The notes under the pieces: model-generated
Seen by the model: the letters and a program-made list of their open reading frames with translations, nothing else
What the model was told of the DNA's origin: nothing
Databases searched by the model: none
Translations under genes and position numbers: made by a program
Assembly (NCBI RefSeq): GCF_947179165.1
Contig: NC_077248.1
Location: forward strand, 46,402,232 to 46,466,231
From: Solanum dulcamara
Taxonomy: Eukaryota > Streptophyta > Magnoliopsida > Solanales > Solanaceae
Direction: 5' to 3'
DNA length: 64,000 nucleotides
In this document: positions 1 to 11,135 of the stretch, piece after piece
Numbering within the stretch: position 1 is the first letter of the stretch
Layout: every line of letters starts with the position of its first letter

Positions 1-627
1 AGGACCCTTGTATGAAATTGTAGCATGTGAAAGACATTGAGTTGTTATATTGAGATGGTTTTGACTTATTCTGTATATGTATATGCATATTATATTGAAT
101 TTACTTGTCTATGATCTGCTTACTGACTAACCACGTGATCCTACCAGTACACTATTATTTTTGTGTACTAATACTACTCTTACTCTACCTTTATTGAGTA
201 CAGGGCATATTCAGCCAACTGCAGAGAGACCTCGGTTAAAAGATTAAGCTTGTTCGAGTTCAAGGGTGAGCTGTTTGTTTCAAGTTGCCATGGACTCTTC
301 CATGTTCTAGTCCCCTTTTCCAAGACTAAGACTTTAGACACTGTTTTATTATTATGTTTTCTTGTGGGAGTGTTTTCCTTTCCTTTTCAGACATTATTAG
401 AGTTTTGGTTCAAATGAATTTTAGTTTCCTAGGGTGTTTTCGCACTTCTTGATATTTGATCTTTTTTGCTGAGTTTATGGAGACTCAGTCATTATTCTAG
501 TTTATATCCTTCTTTTGCATATCTAAGCTTGTTTGCATATTTTGATTTTTATTGTTGAGCTGTTAGAATGGTTCTCTCACAAGAGAGTTAGAGTGGGTGC
601 TAGTCACAGTGGGTTGGGGTCGTGACT
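1..627 (+). repeat. 5' LTR of element C, 3' portion only
   Basis: Aligns by eye with 16896-17525, including the blocks around the tail ggggtcgtgac. The 5' part lies before the window. The end at TGACT is set by the downstream copy, which ends TGACA. Confidence 0.85.
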
Positions 628-631
628 AAGT

Positions 632-644
632 TGGTATCAAAACC
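632..644 (+). other. Primer-binding site of element C (degraded)
   Basis: TGGTATCAAAACC lies 4 bp after the LTR end, where plant gypsy elements carry TGGTATCAGAGC, complementary to the 3' end of initiator tRNA-Met. The two differences are G to A. Confidence 0.7.
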
Positions 645-846
645 TAGGTTCATTGATCTTGTCGTACCAAAATGAGTTAGTAGAGTCTTGCAGAATGGTA
701 CAGAGACGTATGTACTTTTCTTTGAGAGGCTACAGGATTTTAGGAAAAATTTTCATTGTCTTCCTTCCTTCGTGCTATAACTTGATTCCAATTGGTATTT
801 AAAGATCCAAATTGATATCTAATCGCTTTCACTCTCTTATCCGCAG

Positions 847-1161
847 ATGGTTAACACACGTTACAATAGTGTCAGGCTAGTATCTCCAGTTAAGCCCAAA
901 GAAGAACCCAGTCATTCGAGGGTGTGGTAGAGGAAGAGGCAGGAGAGGTAGGTGAGGCAGGGGCAGAGGGAGGGATGCACCTGCCAGAGTAGATGTCCCT
1001 ATTGAGGAGATGCTGGAAGGTAGGGCCCCTCCAGTTCTCCAGAATGAGTTTGAGGGGGAGGTAGAAGCTGGAGAGGAACAAGAGCAGGCAGAACAAGAGG
1101 AGGGTACCCAAACTAAGCCTGCTGGTATCCCCCCTCTAGATCCAATCTTGGCCTAGCAGAT
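847..1161 (+). pseudogene. gag of element C, N-terminal part (broken by element A)
   Basis: Opens with ATG (MVNTRYNSVR), a start common in plant gypsy gag. The first frame hits TAG after about 27 codons. The coding signal continues in another frame as an Arg/Gly-rich stretch (RGCGRGRGRR) and then an acidic Glu/Gln-rich stretch, with a TGA inside the former. The reading runs into the edge of element A at DPILA and resumes after A at 11136 with the duplicated cagat, so this and 11136-12110 were one gene. Gag forms the virus-like particle in the cytoplasm. Non-functional as it stands. Confidence 0.75.
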
Positions 1162-4003
1162 TGTTTCACCCCACACTCTTGAGCTTGGAATATCTCTTAA
1201 GCTTCTTAGAAGTTATCATGTGAGCCGGATATTCTACGATACTATCAAACGATTCTAAGGAAAGGAGAATGTGATACCCCATAGTAGGAAAGGTTGGAAA
1301 TAGAGTCATGAGAAGTCGAAAGGAGTTGGAGGCCAAATAATGCATCATAGGACTCAACTTACCTACGTAAGCTATTAATTTAGAAGTCTTACATACTTAA
1401 GACACTTGAGTACATACCAAGCTTATATAGCACGAATTATATAGGTTCTTAAAATAAGACGAGATTACGAACCCACGATGAGAAGGAAAGAATGACACGT
1501 GGGAGCATAGGGAGGTGACACATGGCAGAAGGTGACCCACCTGCTTGGGGTCAAGTAGGTGACCCACTTGCTTGGGGGGTGGTGGACTCCACTGCCATGT
1601 GGCATCCCCTAATTGGCAGCATGTATGTGTTGGCCCAATGGGGGCTGGACACGTGTTGCCCTTAGGGTCTGACATATGTCACCCCCTAAGGCAAAATATA
1701 TCTACATGTTAAATGACTCTTATTCTCATTTGTATCCAAAAACTTCAGCAAAGAAAGAAACAAAAACCCTAAACTAAGAGAGGAAAAGGTGACGGCCTAG
1801 GGGAGAAAAAAAAGGTAAGTCCCGATTTCGTTCCCTAAATTAATTATCTAGGGTATACCATGATGATATGGAGTATTAATAGTATAAAATCATGGCTTGG
1901 ATCAGAACCAAATGGATAGCAAGCAGCCACGATGTTGTAAGCGCATTTAGAGAAGTTCCGAGGAGCAATTTGGCAAGTTTTGGCAAATTTCGGGTAAGGT
2001 AAGGTTTCTCCCTTCAATTTGGACTCTATGGGGTTGTTATGGAGTGTATTATGTGCCTTGTATGTGGTTGGAAGTATAAAAATTTCATAGGAATGCTTAA
2101 CGTTCGAAACAAACTAAATTGGAGTCGCTATAGTTAAATTGTAGTTGAAGCAAGGTGTTGTGCTTGTGGTGTGCGGCTGCAGGTGTGTGGTGGTGTGTTA
2201 CAGGGATGGAAACTGGTATAAATAAGGCATGGGTTCTTCTGGTTGCATCCACAGGACCCCCTGCTTCGTGTAATTAAAGGTTTTATGAAATAAAGATTAA
2301 AAACTCTCTTTTGGTATCGTAGTTTTGGGTGAATCATTTGGAACTTATATTGCATCGTATTGTGGTATTCTTGTGTTGTATAGCTGCTGGTTGTTGTGGT
2401 TTTTTTGGATTTTAAGGTTTGGGAGTAAAATGGAATTGTTGATAGGGCAAGTTATAGGGGAGGTGCTGCCCGATTTCTATTAATCCCTTAACTAATTAAG
2501 GAACTAGTCGAGAAGGCGAGCGAGGAAATGAGTTCTATTAATACTCGTAGGTAGTATAAGACGCTGAAAAGTCTAAGGTTTTTGTTACTTGCATTGCTTT
2601 CATGTTAAATAGGTTTGGAGGATGACGACGTGAACGTGATTAAGAGATTTCTGTAAGAGGTATGTAAAGCCTATTCTTTCTCTTTATTTGGCATGTCTTA
2701 GAGGTAAGTGAGACATGATACGATATTTGAAGTAATTCCATTCCTAAGTGTCTCTTATTCACTTCTGGAGGTTGAAATTTTATAATTGTTGAGCTACTCT
2801 CCTTGAACCTTTTATATGCTAAGGACTTAATGAATATATGGGCTCCTAGTTGTAGGACTATATGAAAGCAAGTGCTCTGGAGTTCTTAAGTGGTTAGCAT
2901 TACTTTAGTGCACATCTAGGGACCCCGATATGCTAAGTAATATAGCCCCTAATGGCATTTAGAGGGCAGCTAAGATGACTACACTACTACTCGAGCCCTC
3001 AGACGATAGCTTAATCCTCTTATACTATCGGGTCTATGATAATGTTAAAATTGCATATGGTTACTCACTACTCTACTCGTGCATACTGTAACCCTTCTAT
3101 CACCGAGTCCCAGGTTGGGGTATGTAAACGTGCACAGTTCACTACATTATCCACTAAGTCCCCCACTAAAGGGCCGGGTACACTATACGATGATATGACA
3201 ATATAGTGACATGAAAAAATCACCGAGTCCCTCACTAAAGGGCTGGGTATGTATGTATATATATGATGATGTGATGTAATAAGGTGGCAATGGCGCCGGG
3301 CCTATGGTGGTCCTATAGGTATGATTCACCGAATCCTTGAAAGGGCCGGCTATATTATATAATTTGAGCATGCATATTTTGACAACTCATAGGGTACAGG
3401 TACAAGTTTCTTATATGATGTTTTATCTCCTGCTTCTGTTTCAGATATGCTTCAATTTATGCTATGTTATATTTTACATACTCATTACATATGTCGTACT
3501 GACCCCCTTTCTTTAGGTGGCTGCGTTCATGCCCACAGGTACAGATATAAAGTTTGGGGATCCGCCAGCGTAGGAGTCCCACTCAGTGGTTCAGAAGTGC
3601 TCCCTTGTGCTGGAGCCTAGATTTTGGTACTAAACCCTGATGTATATATTTTTGTTTACGGGTACGGCAGGGGCCCTGTCCCGCCTTATGTTACTGTTCT
3701 TACTCTTAGAGGTCTGTGGATATGTACATGGGTTGTGTATGGGTTGTATATGTATATATGTACAGTTGTGCTTGTATGACTTATGATTTGGGCGTTCCCA
3801 GTGTCGTAACAGCCTTGTCGGCCCATATGTATATATGTTATGGAACGACCCTATATGTTATGACAGCCTTGTCGGCTTGTATGTTTTCTTATCTGTTGGT
3901 ACATTATGAGTCGAACAGGAAATGGGTTTACTTATAGGTTGTAGGGTACACGCATGTGTCCAGTTCGGGCACCCGTCATGGCCTACAGGGTTAGGTCATG
4001 ATA
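1162..4003 (+). repeat. 5' LTR of element A (2842 bp)
   Basis: Starts TGTTTCACCCC, ends GTCATGATA, followed 4 bp later by the primer site. A second LTR-start-like sequence TGTGATACCCC lies at 1270, preceded by a purine run. The tail holds the blocks found in all copies of this family (ggggatccgcc, agaagtgctccc, agccttgtcggc). The long LTR accounts for all open frames seen here on either strand, none of which resembles a known protein. Confidence 0.92.
1693..1702 (+). promoter_or_regulatory. Candidate TATA box in 5' LTR of A
   Basis: AAAATATATC sits at the same LTR position as the stronger TATATATATA boxes of element B, upstream of a conserved leader containing aaccct. Position fits the U3/R border; the start site is not visible from sequence. 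Confidence 0.35.
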
Positions 4004-4007
4004 GAAA

Positions 4008-4020
4008 TGGTATCAGAGCA
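4008..4020 (+). other. Primer-binding site of element A (initiator tRNA-Met type)
   Basis: TGGTATCAGAGCA lies 4 bp after the 5' LTR, matching the complement of the initiator tRNA-Met 3' end. Confidence 0.93.
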
Positions 4021-4202
4021 GTTCGTCCTTGGAATATCCATAGACCGTGTCTAGTAGAGGCTTGTTTATCGGTGTGTTGTGCACTACATCTATAAATAGG
4101 AGGCTACACGACATTTAGGATGTTACTTCTTTCTTATCTTAGATCGTGCGATAGAGCTATGTTTTTAGGATGACCCTTCACTAATCTACCTATGTGTTTA
4201 CA

Positions 4203-5583
4203 ATGATGCCTCCAAGGAAAGAAACCACTGCCCAGAAGGGCAAGTCAGCAGTGGGGGAAACCAGTCAGACCCCGAGAGTTACCAGGGCCCGTGCTCAATC
4301 TATGTCGAGGATTATACTTCAGTCGGCAAGCTCTACTACGCCTCCACCCTAGAGGAGGTTAGGGCAGCAATAGCTATACATCCTGAATCTCCAGTGCAGG
4401 AGCCTCTAGCCCCATAGAATGGGGCAGAAGATAGAGCTATGAGAGACACAGTGCAGTTGCTGACTGGACTGATGGCAGGACAGGCTCGGAGGCATGGCCC
4501 GAATGATGCAAATAGACAAGATAGCTTAAGGTTCTATGACTTCTTAGCCTATAATCCCCCAGAATTTCATGGGTTAAGACCTGCGGAGGACCCACAGGAG
4601 TTCACTCGACAGATGCAGCATACACTGTGAATCATTAGGGCCTCAGAGATTGAGTCAGCTGAATTAGCCTCTTATCGGTTGCGTGACATAGCCGCTAACT
4701 GGCATAAGTCTTGGGAATTATCAAGAGACGAGGGTGCTCCTCCAGTTGAATGGGATGAATTTGTAGAAGCCTTTCTTGGCTACTTTCTTCCTCCAGAAAT
4801 GAGATGAGCCAGGGTTGATAAATTCTTACAGTTGAAACAGAATAGAAAGAGTGTTCGAGACTACAGCCTCGAGTTTGACTCATTGGCGAGGCATGCCCCT
4901 ACAGTTGTAGTCGATAGGGAAGATAGGGTGCATCGTTACGTGATGGGCTTGGACCTTTATTTGGTTGATAGCTGCATGGCCATGACTTCTCAGCCAGGCA
5001 TGGATATTGCCCGGGTACAAGCATACGCCCAAGGGGTAGAAGAGAGACATAGAGAGTGTTAGCTTGACAAAGGTTTTGATAGAAGGCATCTTAAGAGATA
5101 TAGGTCAGTTGGTTATCTGAGGGAATTTCAAAGCGGGCGGTTTCAACAATTGGGTAGATATCCCTCCCAGCCAGCTCGGAGTGCACCTCTACAGTTTCTA
5201 AGGGGAATATTTGAGAGCCCCAGGTATTCGGGGGCTAGTCAAAGCTCCAGAGTTTCAGGTACACAGGTGAACCAGAATTCTCGATAGTCAAGACCACCAG
5301 CACCCAGATTCCCCATTGTAATAGGCTTTATTTTGGGGAATGTCACTGGACTACAGGTGCCTATTTTTCTTGTGTCCGCCAAGGACATGTTATGAGGGAC
5401 TGTCCACTTAAGGGTATTCTAGGTGGTGTAGCTCAGCCAACTAGGTCAGTAGCGGGTTCTTCTTCTTCTTCTTCTGTGGCTATGAACCCGATGGGGTGGG
5501 GTATGCAGATGATGGTAGGCCGTGGTGGAGTTTCCAGTTCTGGTGGTCCTTTTAATCGTATATATGCCTTAGCCAGTAGATAA
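4203..5583 (+). pseudogene. gag of element A
   Basis: Starts ATGATGCCTCCAAGG (MMPPRKET). The capsid part is readable at 4439-5062, with the family hallmark PPEFHGLRPAEDP and, in the next frame, ANWHKSW, then YSLEFDSLARHAP. A CCHC zinc knuckle follows at 5362-5403 and reads YFSCVRQGHVMRDC: its first Cys is Tyr (TGT to TAT type change), so zinc binding would be lost. Several stops interrupt it: TAG after the Pro run near 4350, TGA at 4628, TGA near 4805. About 450 residues is the normal size for the family. The pol region follows directly. Confidence 0.85.
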
Positions 5584-5585
5584 GA

Positions 5586-6088
5586 CTAGGAGGCGTCGCC
5601 AAACATAGTCACAGGTACATTATCAATCTTCTCTCGAGACATATATGCATTGATGAATCCAGGATCTACTTTATCATATATATCTTCTTTTCTTGTTAGT
5701 AGAATTGGAATTAAGCCTGAGTTGATAGAATCATTTGAGGTGGATACACCAGTAGGGGACTCTATTGTGGTAAAACAGGTATATAGAAATTGCCAATAAA
5801 TGTCTATAGTCATCATACCTTGGCTGATTTGCTAGAGTTAGATATGATGGAGTTCGATGTTATTATGGGTATGGATTAGTTAGCTTCTTATCATGCCAAT
5901 GTAGACTATAGAAACAAAGTGGTTTGGTTCCAGTTCCCAGATGAACCAGTCTTAGAGTGGGTAGGGAACACAGCATCGCCGAAGGGTAGATTCATTTCAT
6001 ACCTTAAGGCAAGGAAAATGATTAGAAATAGGTATATTTATCATCTAGTCTGCATACATGATTTGGGAGCGGAGGTGCCAACTCTCCA
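5586..6088 (+). pseudogene. Protease region of element A, catalytic Asp changed to Asn
   Basis: Retroviral-type aspartic protease that would cut the Gag-Pol polyprotein. The active-site loop reads ALMNPGSTLSYIS; the Asp codon is AAT at 5656-5658 where the family has Asp, a GAT to AAT change. Downstream, the typical second half (DMMEFDVIMGMD) is visible near 5842-5876, ending in a TAG stop. A stop also follows VYRNCQ near 5795. Inactive on two grounds. Confidence 0.8.
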
Positions 6089-7450
6089 ATGGTGCCCGTT
6101 GTTAATGAATACCCAGATGTGTTCCCAGATGAACTTCCAAGCCTTCCTCCTAACTGGGAGGTAGAGTTCACAGTAGACGTGCTACTAGATACTCAGCCTA
6201 TCTCTATCCCTTTGTATAGAATAGCACCCGTGGAGTTAAAAGAGCTAAAAGAGCAATTGAAAGACTTGCTGGAAAAGGGATTTATTAGGCCTAGTACCTT
6301 ACCATGGGGAGAGCCGGTACTATTCATTAAAAAGAAAGATGGATCGCTGTGAATGTACATTGACTATAGGCAGCTGAATAAGGTAACAATTAAGAACAGA
6401 TATCCCCTCTCAAGGATTGATGAATTTTTTGACTAGTTGCAGGGCGCTAAGTGCTTTTCGAAGATAGACCTGCGGTCAGGCTATCATCAAGTGCGGGCAA
6501 GAGAGACAGATATCCCAAAGACCGCATTCAACACCCGATATGGGCACTTTGAGTTCAAAGTGATGTCTTTTGGGCTAACAAATGCTCCAGCAGTGTTTAT
6601 GGATCTAATGAACTGAGTGTTCAAACTATTTCTAGATTTGTTCGTGATTGTATTTATTGATGATATTTTGGTGTATTCACGATCAGAGAAGGAACACGCG
6701 GATCATTTGTGGGTGGTACTAGGAGTAGTCAAACACCAGAAACTATACGCTAAGTTTTCTGAATGTGAATTCTAGTTGACTTCAGTAGCATTTTTGGGGC
6801 ATGTTATTGGGACTGATGGTATTCGCGTAGATACGTAGAAAATTGAGGCTGTGAAGGCTTGGCCAAGACCTACAACCCCTATGGAGGTACGTAGCTTTTT
6901 GGGGTTAGCAGGATACTATCGGAGGTTCATGGAAAAGTTTGCTTCCATTTTGGCACCTTTAACAAGGCTGACTTAAAAAGCGGCTAAGTTCTAGTGGACT
7001 GATGCTTGCGAACGAAGTTTCCAGTTGTTAAAGGATAAATTGACTATGACTTCTGTTCTCACTCTTCCTGACGGACCCAGTGGCTACATTATCTATTGTG
7101 ATGCTTCCGGTATTAGGCTAGGATGTGTTTTGATGAAGCATGGTAGAGTTATAGCTTATGCCTCCCGACAGCTCAGGAAGCACGAAAGGACCTACCCAAC
7201 ACATGATCTGGAATTAGCAGCGGTAATTCATGCCTTAAAAAATATGGAGGCACTACTTATATTGCATACATGTGGATATTTATACAGACCATAAAAGCCT
7301 TCAGTATATTTTTAAACAGAAAGAGCTAAATCTCTGGCAAAGAAGGTAGCTGGAGTTGTAGAAGGACTATGACGTCGACATATTATACCACCTAGGGAAG
7401 GAAAATATGGTGGCTGATGCACTAAGCTATAAATCGATGGGTAGCTTGGT
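6089..7450 (+). pseudogene. Reverse transcriptase and RNase H of element A
   Basis: RT starts with [13 protein letters not shown], followed by [15 protein letters not shown] at the end of the first open stretch (6089-6352), then [14 protein letters not shown]. The catalytic motif FIDD is intact at 6653-6664 ([12 protein letters not shown]). RNase H follows with YCDAS near 7096 and [14 protein letters not shown] near 7201. Stops sit where the family has Gln or Trp: a TAG in FD-stop-LQG, one in EF-stop-LTS near 6775, TAG/TAA in the KAAKF region near 6975-6990. These are C to T or G to A type. There is a further frame change near 7240. Confidence 0.9.
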
Positions 7451-8896
7451 AGATGAACAAATAGAGCAAAAAGAGATAAACCATGAGATTTGCCAGCTCG
7501 CTAGCCTTGGAGTCCGCTTAGCTGGTTCGGATGATGGTGGGGTTTCTATTCGAGGAATTGCTGAATCCTCGCTCATGGAAGAAGTAAAACAATATCAATA
7601 CCAGGACCCTGTTCTGACCTAGTATAGGGATGTGACTCTCCAAGAGGGAAAGACTCCATTTGAGATCATGGCTGGTGGAGTACTACAATATCGAGGCAGA
7701 GTCTGTGTACCGAAAATTACAAGGCTACAACAACAAGTACTGGGAGAGGCACACCATGCCCATTATTCTATTCATTCGAGCTCAACTAAGATGTATCATG
7801 ACCTTAGGGGTTTATATTGGTGGGATGGTATGAAAAAAGATATAGCCGAGTTCATAGCCCAATGCCCGAACTGCTAACAAGTTAAAGTTGAACATCAGAA
7901 ACCAAGTGGGCTACTACAAGAGATGGAGATTCCAACTTGGAAATGGGAAGCGATTAACATGGACTTCATTACCGGCTTACCTCGCATTCTATGGAAGCAG
8001 GATTCCATATGGGTTATTATGGATAGGCTGATAAAATCATCCCACTTCCTCCCAATCAGGACCACATACTTAGCTGAGGACTATGCAAAATTGTACATCA
8101 AAGAGATAGTACGACTTTACGGAGTTCCCACATCTATTATTTTTGACAGGGGAGCCCATTTCACAGCCCACTTTTGGCGGTCATTCCAAGAAGGCTTAGG
8201 AACACAGGTAAGCCTTAGCATAATATTTTATTCCCGAACTGATGGACAGGCCGAGCGCACTATTCAAACGCTAGAGGATATGCTACGGGCCTGCATAATT
8301 GACTTCAAAGGTAGTTAGGATGATCATGTACTACTTATTGAGTTTGCCTACAATAACAACTATCACTCCAGCATCTAGATGGTGCCGTATGAGGCTTTAT
8401 ATGACAAGCGGTGGAAAAGGTAAAGCTTATTCGAGAAAGATTATTAGCTGCCCAAATTCGACAGATGTCATATGCAGACAATTGACGTCGACCTTTGGAA
8501 TTCTAAATGGGTGAATGGGTGTTCTTAAAAGTGTCACCTATGAAAAGAGTAATGAGGTTTGGCAAGAAAGGGAAGCTGAGACCGAGATATATTATCCCTT
8601 ACTTGATCCTTTGCTAAATAGGCAAGGTTGTCTACGAACTAGATTTACCAGCAGACCTGGAAGCAGTACATCCAGTCTTCCATGTATCAATGCTTTACAA
8701 GTATGTTGGTGACCCATCTCGAGTATATCCCGTAGATGATATCAAGGTCACAAAGGAGTTAGCTTATGAAGAGCAACCAATCGCCATCTTGGATCGACAA
8801 CTTAGAAGATTACGGACTAAGGATGTAGCTTCTGTTAAGGTTCTGTGGCAGAATAGGAATCGTGAAGAAATGACCTGGGAAGAAGAAAAAACATGA
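7407..8896 (+). pseudogene. Integrase and chromodomain-like C-terminus of element A
   Basis: The H2C2 zinc-binding part lies at about 7750-7877 (HYSIH...CPNC). The DDE core follows: first Asp at 7962-7964 (MDFITGLP), second at 8145-8147 (FDRGAHF), Glu at 8253-8255 (GQAERT). All three catalytic residues remain, but the frame shifts near 8320 and a TAG replaces Gln near 8377 (SSI-stop-M). The tail, to the TGA at 8894-8896, reads ILDRQLRRLRTKDV then VKVLWQNR and MTWEEE, the chromodomain-like module of plant chromoviruses thought to steer insertion to heterochromatin. A TAA interrupts NC-stop-QVK near 7876. Confidence 0.9.
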
Positions 8897-9081
8897 AACA
8901 TAAGTATCCGTAACTGTTCTCGATGTCTACAAGTAACCCCAACTCCTGAAACTCATATATTAATTACTTGGATGAAAATGTATGTTATCGCGATGAAAAG
9001 GAATCTCCCTACCATCTGTATAAAGTCTTAAGGGAAGTTTCATTTAACATTCGGGGACGAATGTTCTAAAAGGGGGAAGGA
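8897..9081 (+). other. 3' untranslated region and polypurine tract of element A
   Basis: Non-coding stretch ending CATTCGGGGACGAATGTTC and then the purine run AAAAGGGGGAAGGA (9068-9081) directly against the 3' LTR. The polypurine tract primes plus-strand DNA synthesis. Confidence 0.88.
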
Positions 9082-11135
9082 TGTTACACCCCACACTCTT
9101 GAGATCAGAATGTCTTTTAAGCTTATTAGAAGTTATCATGTGAGCCGGAAAATCTACGACACTATCAAACTACTCTACGGAAGGGAGAATGTGATACCCC
9201 ATAGTAGGGAAGGTTGGAAATAGAGTTATGAGAAGTCGGAAGGAGTTGGAGGCCAAATAATGAGTCGTAGGACTCAACTTACCTACATAAGCTATTAATT
9301 TAGAAGTCTTACAACTTAAGCCACTTGAGTACATACCAAGCTTACATAGCACGGATTACATAAGTTGTTAAAATAAGATGAGATTATGAACCCTCGAGGA
9401 GAAGGAGAGAATGACACGTAGCAGCATAGTGAGATGACACATGGCAGAAGGTGACCCACCTGCTTGGGGTCAAGTAGGTGACCCATCTTCTTAGGGGGGG
9501 GGGGTGGACCTCACTTCTATATGGAAGCCCTTAATTGGTAGCATGTATGTGTTGGCCCAATGGGGGCTGGATACATGTCGCCCTTATAGGAGAGGTGCTG
9601 CCCAATTTCTGTTAATCTCTTAACTAATTAAGGAACTAGTCGAGAAGGTGAGCGAGGAAACTAGTTCTATAAATACTCGTAGGTAGTCTAAGAAGCTGAA
9701 AAGTCTAAGGTTGTTGATACTTGCATTGCTTCCATGTTAAATAGGTTTTGAGGACGATGACGTGAATGTGATTAAGAGAAGTCTATAAGAGGTATGTAAA
9801 GCCTATTCTTTCTCTTTATTTGGCATGTCTTAGAAGTAAGTAAGACGTGATATGATCTTTGAAGTAATTCCATTCCTAAGTGTCTCTTATTCACTTCTGG
9901 AGGTTGAACTTTTATAATAGTTGAGCTACTCTCCTTGAACCTTTTATATGCTAAGGACTTAATAAATATACGGGCTCCTAGTTTTAGGACTATATGAAAG
10001 CAAGTGCTCTGGAGTCCTTAAGAGGTTAGCATTACTTTAGTACACATCTAGGGACCCTGAGATGCTAAGTAATATAGCCCCTAATGGTATTTAGAGGGTA
10101 GCTAAGATGACTACACTACTACTCGGGTCCTCAGACGATAGCTTAATCCTCTTATACTATCGGGTCTCTGATAATGTTAAAATTTCATATGGTTACTCAC
10201 TACTCTACTCGTGCATATTATAACCCTTCTATCACCGAGTCTTGGGCTAGGGCATGTAAATATGCGCAGTTTACTGCATTATCCACTGAGTCCCTCACTA
10301 AAGGGCCGGGTATACTATACGAGGACATGACAATGCAGTGACATAAAAAACTCACTGAGTCCCTCACTAAAGGGTTGGGTACGTATGTATATATATAATG
10401 ATGTGATGTAATAAGGTGGTGATGGCCCTGGGCCTATGATGGTCCTACAGGTATGATTCACCGGATCCCTAAAAGGGCCGACTATATTGTATAATTTGAG
10501 CATGCATGTTTTGACAACTCACAGGGTACATGTACAAATTTCTTATATGATGTTTTATCCCCTACTTCTATTTCAGATATGCTTCTAGTTATGCTATGTT
10601 ATGTTTTACATACTCAGTATATATGTCGTACTGATCCTTTTTTTTCGGGGGGCTGCATTCATTCCCGTAGGTAGAGATATACAGTTTGGGGATCCGCTAG
10701 CGTAGGAGTCCCACTCAGCGGTCCAGAAGTGCTCCCTTGTGGTGGAGCCTAGATTTTGGTACTAAACCCTGATGTATATATTTTTGTTCATAGGTACAGC
10801 GGGGGCCCTGTCCCATCTTATGTTACCATTCTTACTCTTAGAGGTCTGTGGATATGTACGTGGGTTGTGTATGGGTTGTATATGTCTGTATGTACAGTTG
10901 TGCTTGTATGACTTTTGATTTAGGCATTCCTAGTGCCATAAAAGCCTTGTCGTCCCGCATATATGTATGTTATGGAATGACCCTATATGTTATGACGGTC
11001 TTGTCGGCTTGTATGTTTTCTTATCTATTGGTACATTATGAGTCGAATAGGAAATGGGTTTACTTATAGTTGGCAGGGTACACACGTGTGTCTAGTTTGG
11101 GCTCCCGTCATGGCCTATGAGGTTAGGTCGTGATA
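9082..11135 (+). repeat. 3' LTR of element A (2054 bp, internally deleted)
   Basis: Starts TGTTACACCCC, ends TCGTGATA, followed by cagat. Collinear with 1162-4003 except for one gap: at about 9586 it jumps from the block matching 1663 to that matching about 2453, losing about 790 bp including the TATA region. The join shares TTA with both parent sites. A G-run sits at 9495-9506. Confidence 0.92.

Larger units (their letters stand above)
1162..11135 (+). mobile_element. Element A: full gag-pol Ty3/gypsy retrotransposon inserted in gag of C
   Basis: Bounded by LTRs starting TGTTTCACCCC / TGTTACACCCC and both ending TGATA. A perfect 5-bp target duplication, cagat, sits at 1157-1161 and 11136-11140. 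Between the LTRs lie primer site, gag, protease, RT, RNase H, integrase, chromodomain-like tail and polypurine tract. The canonical terminal CA is TA in both LTRs. The 3' LTR lacks about 790 bp present in the 5' LTR. Coding frames are broken at many points. LTRs are shared with element B. Confidence 0.93.

Noticed and set aside
7025..7294. Open frame considered as a separate small gene
   Set aside because: It is RNase H of element A, one frame piece of a broken pol.
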